A stretch of DNA of 64,000 nt from UBA5078 sp964538025 (GTDB taxonomy: Bacteria > Pseudomonadota > Gammaproteobacteria > Pseudomonadales > Pseudohongiellaceae), in assembly GCA_964538025.1 (NCBI GenBank), contig CAZICZ010000002.1, positions 1-64,000 of the forward strand, in the 5' to 3' direction. The translations under genes were made by a program, and so were the position numbers. The notes beneath the pieces were generated by a model, which was not told where the DNA came from, searched no databases, and saw nothing but the letters and a program-made list of their open reading frames with translations. This document shows, piece by piece, positions 8,263 to 17,076 of the stretch (the stretch's first letter is position 1; each line of letters opens with the position of its first letter).

Positions 8263-11160
8263 ATGAAGAAACTCGCAGGCTATATCGGGGGAGTCATGCT
8301 GCTGACCGGCGCTCTTTTAACGGGGTGTTCACCGGCGACGGAGACTCCAGCGCCGCAGGCATCGCCGGGCGCCGACGCGGCGATGGCCAGTCGGGCTCAG
8401 CTCGTGGAAACGGTGGTGCGTCAGGGGGACGAGATCGCCATCCCCTACAAGAAATATGTCTTCCCCAACGGCCTCACTGTGCTGCTGCACGAGGACCGCT
8501 CCGACCCCCTCGTACACGTCAATATCACCTACCACGTGGGCTCCGCGCGTGAAGAGGCGCAGCGTTCCGGGTTTGCCCATTTCTTCGAGCACATGATGTT
8601 TCAGGGCTCCGCCCACGTCGGCGACGATGAGCACTTCCGCATCATCACGGAGGCGGGGGGCAGCATGAATGGCTCCACCAGCACCGATCGCACCAATTAC
8701 TTCCAGACCGTGCCTTCCAATCAGCTGGAAACCACGCTGTGGCTGGAGGCTGACCGCATGGGCTTCTTGCTGGAAGCGGTGACGCAGGAGAAGTTCGAGA
8801 TCCAGCGCGCCACCGTCAAGAACGAGCGGGGGCAGAATGTCGAAAACCGACCCTATGGCCGCGTCTACGAGAAACTCATCTCCGCGCTGTATCCCACGGG
8901 ACATCCGTATTCCTGGCCTGTGATCGGATACCCCGAGGACCTCGATGCTGCGACGCTCGACGATCTGAAGCACTTCTTCCTGCGCTGGTACGGGCCCAAC
9001 AACGCGACGCTGATCATTGCCGGCGATGTGGACGAGGCGCGCGCCCTGCAGCTGGTCGACACCTATTTCGGTGCCATTCCCGCCGGGCCTGCGGTGGAGA
9101 GGGCGCAGCCTGTGCCGGTGACGCTCGATCGGGACCGGCATGTCTCCTACGTGGACCCGAATATTCGTTTCCCCTTGCTGGAAATCGCTTTCCCCGGTGT
9201 GCCGTATTCCCATCCCGACCGGGTTCCGCTGGAGGCGCTCGCCAGCATTTTGGGCGGGGGCAAGAACGCGCTGCTCTATCAGCGCTTTGTCGCCTCTTCG
9301 CGCACCGTGGACGCCAGCGCCTCCAACAGCTCCCAGGAGCTGGGGGGCTTCTTCACGCTGGAAGTACAGGCCTTTCCCGGAGATTCGCTCGCCGGCTTTG
9401 TGGAGGAAATCAGGGCCATGCTGGCCGCATTTTCGGCGGAGAACATCGACGACGAAAATCTGGCGATGTTCAAGGGCGATACCGAGGCGAACCTGATCAA
9501 TGGTCTGGCCAGTGTGCAGGGCAAGGCCTCGCGCCTTGCGCTCTACGACTACCTGCTCGATGACCCGAATTACCTGGCGACAGAACTTGCCGCGCTCCAG
9601 GCGCTGAGCCGCGAGGACATTCTGCGGGTCTTTGACACCTATATTGCCGATCAGCCCGCCGTCATTCTCAGCGTGCTGACCTCGGATGCCGCCGATGTGC
9701 CCGTGCAGCCCGATGACTTCACCCCGGTGCCGGCCATCCGGGTGACCGAATCGGATCTCGACGCGCTGGAGCCGCGCCCCGTGGCCGACACACTGGACCG
9801 CAGCCAGCGACCGCTCGTGGGGCCGGCACCGCTGGTGGAGGTTCCCCCGTTCTGGCGCAGCACGCTGGACAACGGAGCTCACCTCATAGGCACCTACAGC
9901 ACGGAGATGCCCACGGTCACGCTGCGGATGGAGTTTGTCGGGGGGCAGCTTGCCCAGTCACCCGAACATTACGGCATCGCCACGCTGGCGGCCTCCATGC
10001 TCTCGGAGGGGACAGCGCAGTACTCTGCGGAAGCGTTTGAACGGGAACTGCAAAAGCTGGGCGGACGAATGAGCATCAGTGCGGGCCAATCCAGCATGGT
10101 GGTGTCCGTCACCGCTCTGCGACGCAATCTGGCGCCTACCCTGGCGCTGCTCGAGGAGCGCCTGCTGCATCCGGTCCTGACCGAAGAGGACCTTCAGCGC
10201 CTGCGACGCTCGCAAATCGAGGAACTGCAGGCGGCCCAGCAGCGTCCCTCAAGCATCGCCACGGAGGTGTTCAACCGCCTGCTCTATGGCAGTGAGCACA
10301 GCCTCGCGGTTCCCATGAACGGTCGCATTGAAGCGTTGGAATCATTGACCCTGGAACAGGTGCAGGCCTTTGCCCGCGCGAGTTTTGCCACGCAAGGCCT
10401 GCGCATTGTCGCCGTCGGAGACGCGGAGCAGGCCGAGGTGGTGGAGGCCTTGCGCTTTCTCGACGCGCTGCCCCGTCAGGGGCTGACGCTGCGGGAACAG
10501 CCCGTGCCGCCGCAGAGCGGAGGCAATACCCTGTACGTGGTGGATAAACCGGGGATCGCCCAGTCGGAGATCCGCATCGGCTATCTGACCGACATGCCCT
10601 TCGATGCCACCGGCGCGTTTTTCCGCAGCGGTCTGATGAATTTTGTCCTCGGAGAGTCGTTCAGCAGCCGGATCAACCTCAATTTGCGCGAGGACAAGGG
10701 CTATACCTACGGCGCGCGGAGCTTTTTCAACAGCACCGAACTTCCGGGGCCTTATGTCGCCTCCGCCAGCGTGCGCATGGACAGCACCCCGGACGCCGTC
10801 GTGCAGTTTGTGAATGAAATCACCGGCTATCGCGAAGGCGGCATTCGCGAGGAAGAGCTCGCGTTCATGCGTTCCGCCATCGGGCAAAGTGATGCCCTGA
10901 ACTACGAAACGCCGGGGCAAAAGGCGGGCTTCCTTGGCCGCATCCTGCGCTATGAGCTGCCCGAGGATGTGGTGGCACGCCAGGGCGAGATCATCCGGAA
11001 TATCAGCAAGGCGGACATCGATGCGCTGGCGAGGGAGCGGCTGCCCTTCGAGCGCATGACCCTGCTGGTAGTGGGCGACATGGCCGTTGTGGGGGAGGGC
11101 CTGCGTGCGCTCGGCTATCCCGTCCAGATGTTGGACAGTGCGGGGCAGCCGTTGCCGTGA
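8263..11160 (+). CDS. M16-family zinc metallopeptidase lipoprotein (two tandem M16 units)
   Basis: Pitrilysin-family protease of 965 residues. The N-terminus is a lipoprotein signal with lipobox LTGC (C22), so the protein is anchored to a membrane and faces the periplasm or exterior. The first M16 unit (about 55-500) carries the inverted zinc motif HFFEH (H106, E109, H110) and the downstream glutamate region TVKNERGQNVEN. The second unit (about 535-950) has no zinc motif but keeps the M16 fold signature DKGYTYGARS, as is normal for the non-catalytic half. Such proteins degrade peptides in the cell envelope. A good ribosome site (GGGAGGAAG) precedes ATG 8263. The stop overlaps the start of cmoM by four bases. 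Confidence 0.9.
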   Translation: MKKLAGYIGGVMLLTGALLTGCSPATETPAPQASPGADAAMASRAQLVETVVRQGDEIAIPYKKYVFPNGLTVLLHEDRSDPLVHVNITYHVGSAREEAQRSGFAHFFEHMMFQGSAHVGDDEHFRIITEAGGSMNGSTSTDRTNYFQTVPSNQLETTLWLEADRMGFLLEAVTQEKFEIQRATVKNERGQNVENRPYGRVYEKLISALYPTGHPYSWPVIGYPEDLDAATLDDLKHFFLRWYGPNNATLIIAGDVDEARALQLVDTYFGAIPAGPAVERAQPVPVTLDRDRHVSYVDPNIRFPLLEIAFPGVPYSHPDRVPLEALASILGGGKNALLYQRFVASSRTVDASASNSSQELGGFFTLEVQAFPGDSLAGFVEEIRAMLAAFSAENIDDENLAMFKGDTEANLINGLASVQGKASRLALYDYLLDDPNYLATELAALQALSREDILRVFDTYIADQPAVILSVLTSDAADVPVQPDDFTPVPAIRVTESDLDALEPRPVADTLDRSQRPLVGPAPLVEVPPFWRSTLDNGAHLIGTYSTEMPTVTLRMEFVGGQLAQSPEHYGIATLAASMLSEGTAQYSAEAFERELQKLGGRMSISAGQSSMVVSVTALRRNLAPTLALLEERLLHPVLTEEDLQRLRRSQIEELQAAQQRPSSIATEVFNRLLYGSEHSLAVPMNGRIEALESLTLEQVQAFARASFATQGLRIVAVGDAEQAEVVEALRFLDALPRQGLTLREQPVPPQSGGNTLYVVDKPGIAQSEIRIGYLTDMPFDATGAFFRSGLMNFVLGESFSSRINLNLREDKGYTYGARSFFNSTELPGPYVASASVRMDSTPDAVVQFVNEITGYREGGIREEELAFMRSAIGQSDALNYETPGQKAGFLGRILRYELPEDVVARQGEIIRNISKADIDALARERLPFERMTLLVVGDMAVVGEGLRALGYPVQMLDSAGQPLP

Positions 11161-12005
11161 CGCAGCCTCCTCGACGCCGGACGCCCGTGTCCTTTGACAC
11201 GGACCGCAATTTTGATGACCTCGCTCCCCGGTTCGCCCGCAATATTTACGGCGGGCTCAAGGGGCAGGTGCGTCTGGCCGTGTTGCGGCAGGACTTTGCG
11301 GACTACTGCCCCGCAGCGCTGGCCCCCGCGTCCGGCAAGGCATTGCGCATCCTCGATGCCGGGGGCGGGCAGGGGCAGTTTTCGCTGGCATTGGCGGCAT
11401 TGGGTCACGCCCTCACGCTCTGCGATATTTCCGCGGGAATGCTCACGCTGGCGCGAGAGGAAGCAGCCCGTCTGGGACTACATGACGTTGATTTTGTCCA
11501 TGCCTCCATTGCACAGCTGCGCGAAGACGTGCGCGGAGGCCGCCGTCCGCCCTTCGATCTGGTCATTTGCCATTCGGTGCTGGAGTGGGTGGCGGATCAA
11601 GCTGGTTTGCTTGCCCAGTTGCCAGATCTGCTGTGTGCAGACGGCATGCTCTCTCTGAGTTTTTACAACCGGCATGGGCTGATCATGAAGAATCTGCTGC
11701 GGGGGCGGCGCCCCCCCATTCTCGACGGCGACTTTGCGCCCTCCGCCGGCAGTCTGACTCCCACCCGCCCGCTCGACCCGCAATGGGTGCTGGCGCAAAT
11801 GGCGCAGGGCCCCTGGACGATCACCTGCCACAGCGGCATTCGCGTGTTTCACGATTATCTGCTGACAGAGGAAGGGCGGGCCATGCCCGAGGATCTTCTG
11901 ATGCGCACCGAGCTGGAACTCTCCCGGCAGGAGCCCTATCGCGCCCTGGGACGTTATCAGCATCTGCTGGCGCGCCGGCTTTGTCCTGCCGGGCAAACAG
12001 AGTAG
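11157..12005 (+). CDS. cmoM: tRNA 5-carboxymethoxyuridine methyltransferase CmoM
   Basis: SAM-dependent methyltransferase that esterifies cmo5U34 to mcmo5U34 in tRNAs reading Ser, Ala, Pro and Thr codons. Family hallmarks run the whole length: the opening NFDDLAPRFARNIYGGLKGQ, SAM motif I LDAGGGQGQFSLALA, CHSVLEWVADQ, SLSFYNRHGLIMKN, and the C-terminal GIRVFHDYL and RQEPYRALGRYQH. Length 282 residues against about 261 in E. coli. The GTG start at 11157 overlaps the stop of the M16 peptidase (GTGA), so translation is coupled, although the functions appear unrelated. cmoA and cmoB are not in this window. Confidence 0.9.
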   Translation: MTQPPRRRTPVSFDTDRNFDDLAPRFARNIYGGLKGQVRLAVLRQDFADYCPAALAPASGKALRILDAGGGQGQFSLALAALGHALTLCDISAGMLTLAREEAARLGLHDVDFVHASIAQLREDVRGGRRPPFDLVICHSVLEWVADQAGLLAQLPDLLCADGMLSLSFYNRHGLIMKNLLRGRRPPILDGDFAPSAGSLTPTRPLDPQWVLAQMAQGPWTITCHSGIRVFHDYLLTEEGRAMPEDLLMRTELELSRQEPYRALGRYQHLLARRLCPAGQTE

Positions 12006-12070
12006 AATCGCAGGCCTTTTTCCCGGCGGACCCCAGAGGTCGCCGTCCCTGACACCACACGTTGGCATTC

Positions 12071-13258
12071 ATGAAAACACTGCATTTGAACAAGGGCCGC
12101 GAGTCCTCGCTGCTGCGCCGTCATCCCTGGGTTTTTTCCGGCGCCATCGCACGCCTGAGCGGGGAGCCCGCCGCGGGTGAAACCATCAAGGTAGTGGATG
12201 CCGTGGGCAATCCCATCGCGCTCGCCGCCTATTCCCCGCACTCGCAGATTCGTGCCCGCGTGTGGAGTTTTGACCCCAACGCACGCATTGATGCCGATTT
12301 TATGCGCGCTCGTCTGTCGCGCGCCATTGCCCGGCGGGCATCGCTGCTCGCCAATCCAGAGCGCACGGCCTGCCGTCTGGTCTACGCGGAGTCCGATGAA
12401 TTGCCCGGGCTCGTGGTGGATCGCTACGACGGATTTTTGGTGTGCCAGTTCAATGCGGTAGGTGTCGAGGGCTGGCGACACGAGATCGTCGAGGCTCTGC
12501 GCGACCTGTTTCCCTGTGAGGGGATCTATGAGCGGTCGGATTCCAGTGCCCGCCAGCGGGAGGGCCTGGCAGCGTCTCAGGGCGTCCTGTGGGGAAAGGA
12601 ACCGCCGGAGCTGGTGGAAATCCGGGAGAATGGCCGCCTGCTGGGGGTCAATATTGCCCATGGTCACAAAACCGGTTTCTACCTGGATCAGGTCGATAAT
12701 CGCGATGTGGTGCGCGCCCTGAGCCGGGGACGCCGTGTGCTGAACTGTTTCTCCTACACGGGAGGTTTTGGTATCGCCGCGCTGAAGGGCGGCGCCGATT
12801 TTGTCTGCAATGTCGATTCCTCGGCGCCGTCGCTGGCGCTGGCCGCCGCCAATTTCGCCCGCAATGGTTTCAGCACGGCGCAGTACGCGACGCTGACGGC
12901 CAATGTCTTCGATGTGCTGCGGGATTTTCGTCAGCGAGGGGAACACTACGACCTGATCGTGCTCGACCCGCCCAAATTTGCCGAAACCAAAGTGCAGTTC
13001 AAAAAGGCAGCACGGGCCTACAAGGACATCGCCTTGCAGGCAAGCCTGTTGCTGCCCCCCGGTGGATTGCTGGTGTCTTTTTCCTGTTCCGGGGCCATTG
13101 ATCTTCCCCTGTTCCACAAGATCACGGCGGATGCAGTGCTCGACGCCGGGCGCCAGGGGCAAATTCTGCAATTTCTGCATCAGTCGCAAGATCACCCTGT
13201 CGGGTTGCCGTTTCCCGAAAGCCTCTATTTGAAGGGGCTGGTCACCCTGCTGGAGTGA
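12071..13258 (+). CDS. rlmI: 23S rRNA m5C1962 methyltransferase RlmI
   Basis: Methylates C1962 of 23S rRNA. The N-terminal PUA domain (about residues 1-75) opens with LNKGRESSLLRRHPWVFSGAI, and the C-terminal Rossmann domain has the SAM-binding NCFSYTGGFGIAALKGGA and the substrate-proximal motif LDPPKFAE. The length of 395 residues matches E. coli RlmI (396). ATG 12071 is chosen; an in-frame TTG at 12062 would add only three residues. It stands 65 bases after cmoM on the same strand. The end LYLKGLVTLLE is the usual family C-terminus. Confidence 0.92.
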   Translation: MKTLHLNKGRESSLLRRHPWVFSGAIARLSGEPAAGETIKVVDAVGNPIALAAYSPHSQIRARVWSFDPNARIDADFMRARLSRAIARRASLLANPERTACRLVYAESDELPGLVVDRYDGFLVCQFNAVGVEGWRHEIVEALRDLFPCEGIYERSDSSARQREGLAASQGVLWGKEPPELVEIRENGRLLGVNIAHGHKTGFYLDQVDNRDVVRALSRGRRVLNCFSYTGGFGIAALKGGADFVCNVDSSAPSLALAAANFARNGFSTAQYATLTANVFDVLRDFRQRGEHYDLIVLDPPKFAETKVQFKKAARAYKDIALQASLLLPPGGLLVSFSCSGAIDLPLFHKITADAVLDAGRQGQILQFLHQSQDHPVGLPFPESLYLKGLVTLLE

Positions 13259-13438
13259 AATCAGGCTATAATTTCGCCCGTTTTTGGCGGGAGGCGACCG
13301 GAGTCACGCTGTGATCTGGCCCGAATCCTGCTTTGATGACAATGGGGCAGGGTGCCCCGGAAATTGGGGTGGTCTATGCACTAAGTCAGTGCGTATCCGG
13401 CTCAGTGTCCTGCCAGTCCTACACCGCGTGGAGATTTC

Positions 13439-14143
13439 ATGAAGATTGCCGCCATCGTGACAGACATCGAAGGCACAACCAGCAGTATCGGGTTTGTGCA
13501 TCAGGTGCTGTTTCCCTATGCCTTGCGCCAGATTGGCCATTTTGTCCGCGAACACCAGGACGAACGCGATGTCACGCGGGTACTGGGGCGCATCAGCGGT
13601 GCCACCGGCATTCCGCTTCACAATCTTGATGGCCTGATCAAACTGCTGCAGCAGTGGACGCGGGAGGCCAAGGATGACGCCGATTTCAAGCTGCTGCTGG
13701 GCATGATCTGGGATAAGGGCTACAAACAGGGGCTGTTTCAGGCGCATGTGTATCCGGACGTGCCCGAAGTCCTGGAGGCCTGGCAGGACAAGGAATACAA
13801 CGTGTATACCTTCTCCACCGGGTCAGTGAAGGCGCAGCAGCTGTTCTTCCGCTTCTCCGACTTTGGCGACATGCGGCTGCGGTTTTCGGGGTATTTCGAT
13901 ACCGCCATGGGGGATCGCAAGGACGTTCAGACCTACACAGCCATCGCGGACGCGATCGCCCTGCCGCCGGAAGCGATTCTCTATGTGTCGGATGACAAGG
14001 ACGAACTGGATGCGGCCGAGGCCGCGGGCATGAAAACCACCTGGGTCATCCGCGCGCAGGACACATCGCTGGACCCGGAGCGCGTGCGCACCAAAACGAG
14101 TCACCCGGTGGTCACCGATTTTTCTCAGATCGTGGTGGCCTGA
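13439..14143 (+). CDS. mtnC: Acireductone synthase (enolase-phosphatase E1)
   Basis: HAD-superfamily enzyme of the methionine salvage pathway: it enolises and dephosphorylates 2,3-diketo-5-methylthiopentyl-1-phosphate to acireductone. The HAD nucleophile motif appears as VTDIEGTTSSIGFV near the N-terminus, and YVSDDKDELDAAEAAG is the acidic metal-binding motif near the C-terminus; 234 residues is the normal length. GGAG stands eight bases before ATG 13439. No mtnB, mtnD or mtnA lies next to it, so the rest of the pathway must be elsewhere. The 180-base gap upstream contains a TATAAT at 13267-13272 without a convincing -35. Confidence 0.92.
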   Translation: MKIAAIVTDIEGTTSSIGFVHQVLFPYALRQIGHFVREHQDERDVTRVLGRISGATGIPLHNLDGLIKLLQQWTREAKDDADFKLLLGMIWDKGYKQGLFQAHVYPDVPEVLEAWQDKEYNVYTFSTGSVKAQQLFFRFSDFGDMRLRFSGYFDTAMGDRKDVQTYTAIADAIALPPEAILYVSDDKDELDAAEAAGMKTTWVIRAQDTSLDPERVRTKTSHPVVTDFSQIVVA

Positions 14144-14377
14144 TCAGGGGCCAGGTGGAAGGCGCAATGCTCGCTCGAGTTGCGCGCCGAGCGTGAGGAC
14201 AACATAGGCCTCAAAGTGATCAACCGGGTCAGCCAGTTCGCCAAACCCTTCCTGCAGGGTCACCAACTGGGTCATGGCCGCCTCCCGGAGTGCCGCGTCA
14301 TCACAGGCTTCAAGAGATTCCGCCGCCTGCAGCAGGAAATTCCAGAAAGACAAAAGTGGTGGGCTCTGGGTTGTCAT
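14144..14377 (-). CDS. Small conserved-looking hypothetical protein
   Basis: Protein of 77 residues, acidic and helical in appearance (LLSFWNFLLQAAESLEACDDAALREAAMTQLV), with no signal peptide, membrane segment or recognised motif. I chose ATG 14377 because GGAG lies upstream at suitable spacing; the frame is open further but the extra residues have the look of untranslated, arginine/proline-rich sequence. It converges with mtnC directly after that gene's stop and is divergent from glpE. No function is proposed. Confidence 0.55.
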   Translation of the reverse strand: MTTQSPPLLSFWNFLLQAAESLEACDDAALREAAMTQLVTLQEGFGELADPVDHFEAYVVLTLGAQLERALRLPPGP

Positions 14378-14541
14378 CGGGGGTCGCTCCAAAGGGACTG
14401 CTATCGGGGTTCGCCCCCAGGGGACGTCCCGGCACACCGCGGGCCTTGCGGTCGGGTCTATGAAAAGTGGCGGACAGCTTACTGGCTTTTGGACCTCTAT
14501 TCCACGGGTCGAACGGCTTTCACGCCGAAGAGGAAACACGC

Positions 14542-14856
14542 ATGAATTTCAGCAGAATCGATGTGGCGCAGGCACGGGCGCTGATGGCAGCGGATGCGCA
14601 GGTGGTGGACATTCGGGATGCACATTCCTTTGCCGCCGGTGCGATGCCGGGCGCTGTGCATCTGCACGGGGGCAATGTAGAGGCCTTTCTTGCGGAGGCG
14701 GACCCGGCGCGCCCGCTGATCGTCTGTTGCTACCATGGCAACTCAAGTCAGGGCGCGGCGGCGTATTTTGCAGACAAGGGGTTTTCGCAGGCCTGCAGTC
14801 TGGACGGCGGCTATGAAGCCTGGGCGGCCTCCGAAAGGGGCAGCGATTCCTGGTAG
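14542..14856 (+). CDS. glpE: Thiosulfate sulfurtransferase GlpE (single-domain rhodanese)
   Basis: Cytoplasmic rhodanese of 104 residues that transfers sulfane sulfur from thiosulfate to acceptors such as cyanide or thioredoxin. The active-site loop CCYHGNSSQG contains the catalytic cysteine (C63 by alignment with the CYHGNSS loop of E. coli GlpE, 108 residues), followed by the family signature LDGGYEAW. AGAGGAAA precedes ATG 14542. Its last 46 bases overlap, tail to tail, the end of the GGDEF gene on the other strand. It is not next to glpD or glpG as in enterics, but this location is common for stand-alone glpE genes. Confidence 0.88.
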   Translation: MNFSRIDVAQARALMAADAQVVDIRDAHSFAAGAMPGAVHLHGGNVEAFLAEADPARPLIVCCYHGNSSQGAAAYFADKGFSQACSLDGGYEAWAASERGSDSW

Positions 14857-16625
14857 AAGTGGAAGTTGTCCTTGCCCATCTCCTTGGCGATGTACATGGC
14901 GGCATCGGCATGGCGAAGCAGGGATTCCTCGCTATCGGCATCCTCGCCATACACACTGATGCCGATGCTGACAGAAATGTCGCAGTGGATGGTGCCAATC
15001 ATGACGCCGCCCTTGAAGGCGGCCAGCACGTTGCCCGCGACGGTACTAATCGCCGCCCGATCCTTGACCCCGTTGAGCAGAATCACAAACTCATCCCCGC
15101 CCAGACGTGCCACGATGTCGGTCGTGCGCAGAGGGGTTTTGAGGCGTCGCGCAATCTCCTTGAGGAGTTCGTCACCGGTGTGGTGACCGTAGGTGTCATT
15201 GACCTTTTTGAAGCGGTCGACGTCAATGAAAAACAGGGCGAAGGCCCGGTCCTTGTAACGCTCCGCCAGACGTGCGCTGGTGCCCAGCAATTCGGTGAAT
15301 TTGGTGCGGTTGGGCAGGCCGGTCAGGTTGTCATGCGTGGCCAGGTACTTGATATGGTCCGCAATGCGCCGACGCTCCGTGACATCCCGCGAAATGCCCC
15401 GATAGCCCTTGAAGACCTGCTTGTTGTTAAAGACAGGCTCTCCCGACATGGAGAGGTGATACACCACCCCCTCGCTGTTGGTGAAGCTGATTTCCAGATC
15501 CTTGAAGCGTTCGTGGTTGTAAAGCTTGCGGCGAAACTCTTCCCAGGAATGCGAGGTGCACACGACGCCTTCGACCTCCCACAGGCAATGTCCCTTCATG
15601 GCGGCGACGGCGCGCAGGTTGCTGTCGCCCAGGATACGGCCTTCATACAGTTGCATGTGAAACTGCGCGTCCATTTCCCAGTAAAAATCCGATGACAGGT
15701 GGGTCAGGCTGCGAAAGCGCTCCTCGCTCTCCCGCAGAATCTCCTCTGCCTCCTGACGCTGCTTCTCGTTGCGAAAGTTATCCAGCGCAAAGGACACGTT
15801 ATCGGCCATGCTTTGCAGCAGCGTCACCATCTCATCATTGAAGACGCGCGTTTCCGCCGCATAGAACAACAGGACGGCCACCGGTTCGTCGTCGCACAGC
15901 AAGGGGAACGCCGCGGCACTGGCGATGTGTACAGCGGCACCCATTTCATGCCACGGAGCAGTGCGGGTATCGCTCAGGAAATCATTGCTGATGCAGGCGC
16001 GGGCGCTGTGAAAGGCGCTGCCGATCAGCCCCTGACTTTTCAGCTCCGTGGGATCGGTGGGAATGCTGATGCTCAGCAGGGCATCGGTGTGATTGCCGGC
16101 GTAGGCCACGGGGCGCAGATTTCGCCCGTCGGCATCCAGCGCGAAGATGCATGCCACCGTAAAACGCCCGCCCTTGAGCGCTGCATCGCACACGCTGTGA
16201 TAGAGGCTTTCCACCGACACCGCACGCAGGCTGGCGGCGTTGGTTTCACTCAGCGAGGAGTACATGCGGTGCAGCTTCTGGGTGGTCTCTTCCATGCGTT
16301 TGCGACGCGTGATGTTGCGGGTGACGCCAATGATGATCCAGTTGCCGTCGATGCAGCTGGCACGGCTGTAGGTTTCCAGAAAGACCTGATGTCCCTGGTG
16401 GTCGGAGACCTCGCGCTCCACCCGGCTGGTGCCGCCCTCGATAATCAGGCGGTCATAGCGCTTTTCGACTTCTTCGCGGGTTTCGGGGGCCACGGTGGGC
16501 AGCACACCGCCACGCATCATCTCCTCACGCGTCATGCCGTGGTTCAGCCAGGCGGTATCGTTGACATCCAGAAACTGAAGGGTCTTGCGGTCGACCAGGT
16601 AGATCATGTCGCCCGACATGTCCAT
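14811..16625 (-). CDS. PAS/GAF/PAS diguanylate cyclase, 3' part of a disrupted gene
   Basis: Open frame of 604 codons carrying, in order, a PAS domain (about 1-118), a GAF domain (about 135-295), a second PAS domain (about 305-425) and a GGDEF domain (about 435-595). The cyclase motif is intact (RLGGDEF, near residue 508) and preceded by the inhibitory site RTTD at the canonical five-residue distance, so the cyclase domain could make c-di-GMP and be product-inhibited. Upstream of ATG 16625 the same frame continues with family-like sequence (EVETENSLRRFRAA) until a TGA. The preceding PAS domain lies in another frame (16712-17065), so this is very probably the larger piece of a broken gene; it might still be translated from an internal start. 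Confidence 0.8.
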   Translation of the reverse strand: MDMSGDMIYLVDRKTLQFLDVNDTAWLNHGMTREEMMRGGVLPTVAPETREEVEKRYDRLIIEGGTSRVEREVSDHQGHQVFLETYSRASCIDGNWIIIGVTRNITRRKRMEETTQKLHRMYSSLSETNAASLRAVSVESLYHSVCDAALKGGRFTVACIFALDADGRNLRPVAYAGNHTDALLSISIPTDPTELKSQGLIGSAFHSARACISNDFLSDTRTAPWHEMGAAVHIASAAAFPLLCDDEPVAVLLFYAAETRVFNDEMVTLLQSMADNVSFALDNFRNEKQRQEAEEILRESEERFRSLTHLSSDFYWEMDAQFHMQLYEGRILGDSNLRAVAAMKGHCLWEVEGVVCTSHSWEEFRRKLYNHERFKDLEISFTNSEGVVYHLSMSGEPVFNNKQVFKGYRGISRDVTERRRIADHIKYLATHDNLTGLPNRTKFTELLGTSARLAERYKDRAFALFFIDVDRFKKVNDTYGHHTGDELLKEIARRLKTPLRTTDIVARLGGDEFVILLNGVKDRAAISTVAGNVLAAFKGGVMIGTIHCDISVSIGISVYGEDADSEESLLRHADAAMYIAKEMGKDNFHFYQESLPLSEAAQAS

Positions 16626-16711
16626 GGCCGCCCGGAATCGGCGCAGCGAGTTTTCCGTTTCGACCTCTGGGATATTTCACGCCCGAAACAGTGATAGCCG
16701 ATGAACTCACC

Positions 16712-17065
16712 CTATTCGGTAAAGCGGGCTTTGCCGCTGATGCTGATGTAGATCGCACCGGATTCAGGTGTGGCGTGAGGAAGGCGACAGATCAGTTCCT
16801 TGAAGTCGCGTTGCAGCTTGCGGTCGGTCAGATGTGCGCGCCAGCTCTGGCCGCGGCCGGTGACGAGGCAGCCGATGTCCCAGAGCGTGGACCCTTCCAG
16901 GGCAGCGAGAGGGTTATCACGTCCCTGCATGGCTTTGCTCACGCGCATCGCCGTGCACTGGAAATGGGTGTCTTCCTGCCAGTAAAAATCGGCAAAACAC
17001 CCGATCAGAGACCAGACCTCGTCTCTGCTCGTTGGAGTGAATTTGCCGCCGTCAGGAATAATCAT
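16712..17065 (-). pseudogene. N-terminal PAS fragment of the disrupted GGDEF gene
   Basis: Encodes 117 residues of a PAS domain resembling the other PAS repeats of the downstream frame (CFADFYWQEDTHFQ against SSDFYWEMDAQFH; GSTLWDIGCL against GHCLWEVEGVV). The domain stops prematurely at a TAG (16712-16714). The same frame then resumes with the expected PAS ending, GEFIGYHCFGREIS. A one-base shift near 16660-16670 is then needed to enter the frame of the 604-codon piece. Two lesions, a nonsense codon and a frameshift, therefore separate it from the cyclase. The start ATG 17065 lies 11 bases after the argD stop. Confidence 0.65.
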
Positions 17066-17076
17066 GGCTCAGAATC

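Noticed and set aside
8329..9882. Open frame of 517 codons antisense to the M16 peptidase.
   Set aside because: Shadow of a strongly supported gene; no motifs, no ribosome site, unlikely composition.
13344..13358. Hairpin GGGGCA GGG TGCCCC upstream of mtnC.
   Set aside because: Short, without T run or conserved leader features; no riboswitch that I recognise.
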